A DNA stretch of 20,348 bases, taken from the NCBI GenBank assembly GCA_018398765.1, contig JAHBMJ010001806.1, positions 1-20,348 on the forward strand. Direction: 5' to 3'. The notes beneath the pieces were generated by a model. It was not told the origin of the DNA and searched no databases. It saw only the letters and a program-made list of their open reading frames with translations. This DNA is from Chromera velia (Eukaryota > Sar > Chromeraceae). Positions 18,812 to 20,348 of this stretch are shown one piece after another. The stretch's first letter is position 1; each line of letters starts with the position of its first letter. Made by a program: the position numbers and the translations under genes.

Positions 18812-20348
18812 ATGGCTTCTCTCAAGCAGGTGCGCGGAAAGAATCTTCTTTCTATGTATCACATTCTCCATACATTTTCTGTACATCACCTTCTCCATGC
18901 ATATACGAATACGACAAGCAGAGTAAGGGTTCTCTTCATGTTTTTCGCAGCTCTCTGTGTGAATGCGACCGTTTTGTCTTCCCGGTCTCCTTGACCAGAT
19001 GCCGCTCCTCAGCTCTGCTCGTTGATCGATCAACAATAGTGTCTCTCTGCTTTTTCGTCAATTATGGGCAGAGCAAAAAACAGGTGAGCATCTTTATTTC
19101 CTCTGTCTGCCGGTTTCCAAAAAGACTCCCTCAGTGTTCGAGTAAAATTGCCAAGGTGGTTTCAGATTTCGTGAATGGTGGGGCATGGGTTTGTGTACAG
19201 ACAAATGGGTGTCCGTGAGCGTGATGCGTGCGTTTATCTGTTTATGAGATAAGCATTTACAGACCGCTAGATGGATCATTGTTTCATTTGCCCACATGCA
19301 GTTGCTCCTTAGCTCCAACCACGACTGCGCAGTTGCACAAAGACCGATACATATATTAATATATGCATGATCCATTGAATGCAAGCAGATGAGATCCTTC
19401 CTTGCCTCCAAGGGCGTGAACGTCCAGGCCCTCCTGGAGAAGCCTGAGATCCTGTCTGCCTACGACGACTGCCTCAAGGGCCTGGGGAGCTTTCACAGAT
19501 TTGAGAAGAACGTGGGGGGATTGGACTCCATTGTCATCACAAACAGTCCCAAGCCGCAAGCCCTCGGTCAGGAGATACGGAAGCCCTCCAGCATGTGGGA
19601 GAGGGAGAGGTAGAGGGAGAGAGCTGAAGAGTGGCAGACAGAGATTGAGACAGACATTGGACAGGTAAGGGGCTGTCTCTCTTCTTCTCCGTAACGGCAG
19701 ACAGGCAAGAAAGTGAAGTGTGGTGCAAAGGGACGGAGAAGCACCGCGGTGGAGTTCTCTTCTGGATTTTCTTTCCCCCTCGGGGTTCGGTCTTTTTTGC
19801 TTCCGTTGTGGACATACGAACAGAAAGGACTTCCTCAGTGACCAAAAGATCTTCGATGCGATGCATGCAGTCGCGATATTCCATGGATTCGGTGCCAATG
19901 GAGCTGACTTGGCGCCTCTCTCGGGTTGGTCTCGCTCTGTCTCTCTCTGTGTTTGTGCATGCATTTCCTTGTCGCAAAGGGAAGAGAAAGCATCCCCGCC
20001 TGTAGGTGCGCACATTTCTGTTCTCGGTTCCTCGCCGTTTTTTTTTATCCACCGTTTTCTGCTTGTCCATGAATGCGCCATGTCTACCTGTTGCCATCTG
20101 CCAGGCCTGCATGGCGACCTCGCGATCCATGAAATGTGAATGTTTGATCGGATTGCGTGTCTTCATTCCTCGGGTGGCATGTTTGTGCCTCTCTGTGGGA
20201 ACCTGTCTTTGTGACTGCCTGCAGATTACTTCCTTCGAGAGAGCAAAAGAGCAGGCGTTCCGATGGCGGCTGTAGTTCCCGACGCCCCTCTAGACATGGG
20301 AGGGGGCTCTCGTGCCTGGTGGATAATCGACCTGATGCGGCTACAGAG
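18812..20348 (+). CDS. Phospholipase/carboxylesterase-family alpha/beta hydrolase, 5' part
   Basis: Four exons join in phase: 18812-18829, 19389-19566, 19871-19924 and 20225 to the window edge. They give 124 residues plus two bases. Donors are gtgcgc, gtcagg and gttggt; acceptors are GCAG. The reading across exons 2-4 contains IFHGFGANGADLAPLS (68-83), the oxyanion-loop strand and HG motif of Abhydrolase_2 esterases, and VVPDAPLDMGGGSRAWW (100-116), matching the family's PHAP/PEAP and RAWW region. This family hydrolyses acyl esters or thioesters in the cytosol. The catalytic GxSxG serine, Asp and His would lie beyond the window. The six-residue first exon (MASLKQ) is less certain: translation might begin at ATG 19389. 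About 60 residues precede the first core strand, a moderate N-terminal extension. Confidence 0.85.

Noticed and set aside
18952-19083. Possible extra exon between esterase exons 1 and 2 (ends AAACAG-gtgagc)
   Set aside because: It has good splice-site ends, but joining it in phase after MASLKQ gives an immediate TGA. It could be part of an alternative untranslated leader, not of the coding sequence.
19356-20081. 241-codon open frame on the minus strand
   Set aside because: It is antisense to the esterase exons, whose HGFGANG motif and phase-matched splicing support the plus strand.

Overview
This is a stretch of nuclear DNA from a unicellular eukaryote. It has spliced genes with many short exons (about 50-250 bp), GT-AG introns of 58 to about 760 bp, abundant CA, GA and GAAA microsatellites, long G/C homopolymers and one assembly gap of 212 Ns. 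No operon, Shine-Dalgarno or prokaryotic gene is visible. The style fits an alveolate alga, most likely a chromerid such as Chromera velia, but that assignment is an inference from gene structure and base composition, not from a marker gene.

Layout. (1) From about 308 to 13287, minus strand: one long gene, open at its 3' end, which I could join through 27 exons by matching splice sites and reading-frame phase (about 975 codons). I do not recognise the protein. Its introns hold most of the repeats, including a 28-bp minisatellite that carries a splice-donor sequence in each unit. One exon junction (exon 19 to 20) does not keep phase with the best splice sites and remains unresolved. (2) 13288-16147: no gene that I can support. 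It contains an imperfect inverted-repeat (foldback) element at 13926-14530, followed by a sharply AT-rich island to about 15260. (3) 16156-17974, minus strand: a complete three-exon gene for a 434-residue secretory-pathway glycosyltransferase-like protein with a signal peptide and a GGVYADTTT sugar-nucleotide-binding motif. (4) 17975-18811: a short divergent promoter region with TGCATG motifs and a TATA-like site. (5) 18812 to the window end, plus strand: the first four exons of an alpha/beta hydrolase of the phospholipase/carboxylesterase (Abhydrolase_2) family. It is cut by the window edge before its catalytic serine.

The glycosyltransferase and esterase genes are head to head and may share a promoter. 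Nothing else in the sequence suggests that the three genes work in one pathway. I found no tRNA, rRNA, CRISPR array, reverse transcriptase or transposase. The strongest candidates for something undescribed are the unrecognised 27-exon protein and the foldback element with its AT-rich neighbour.
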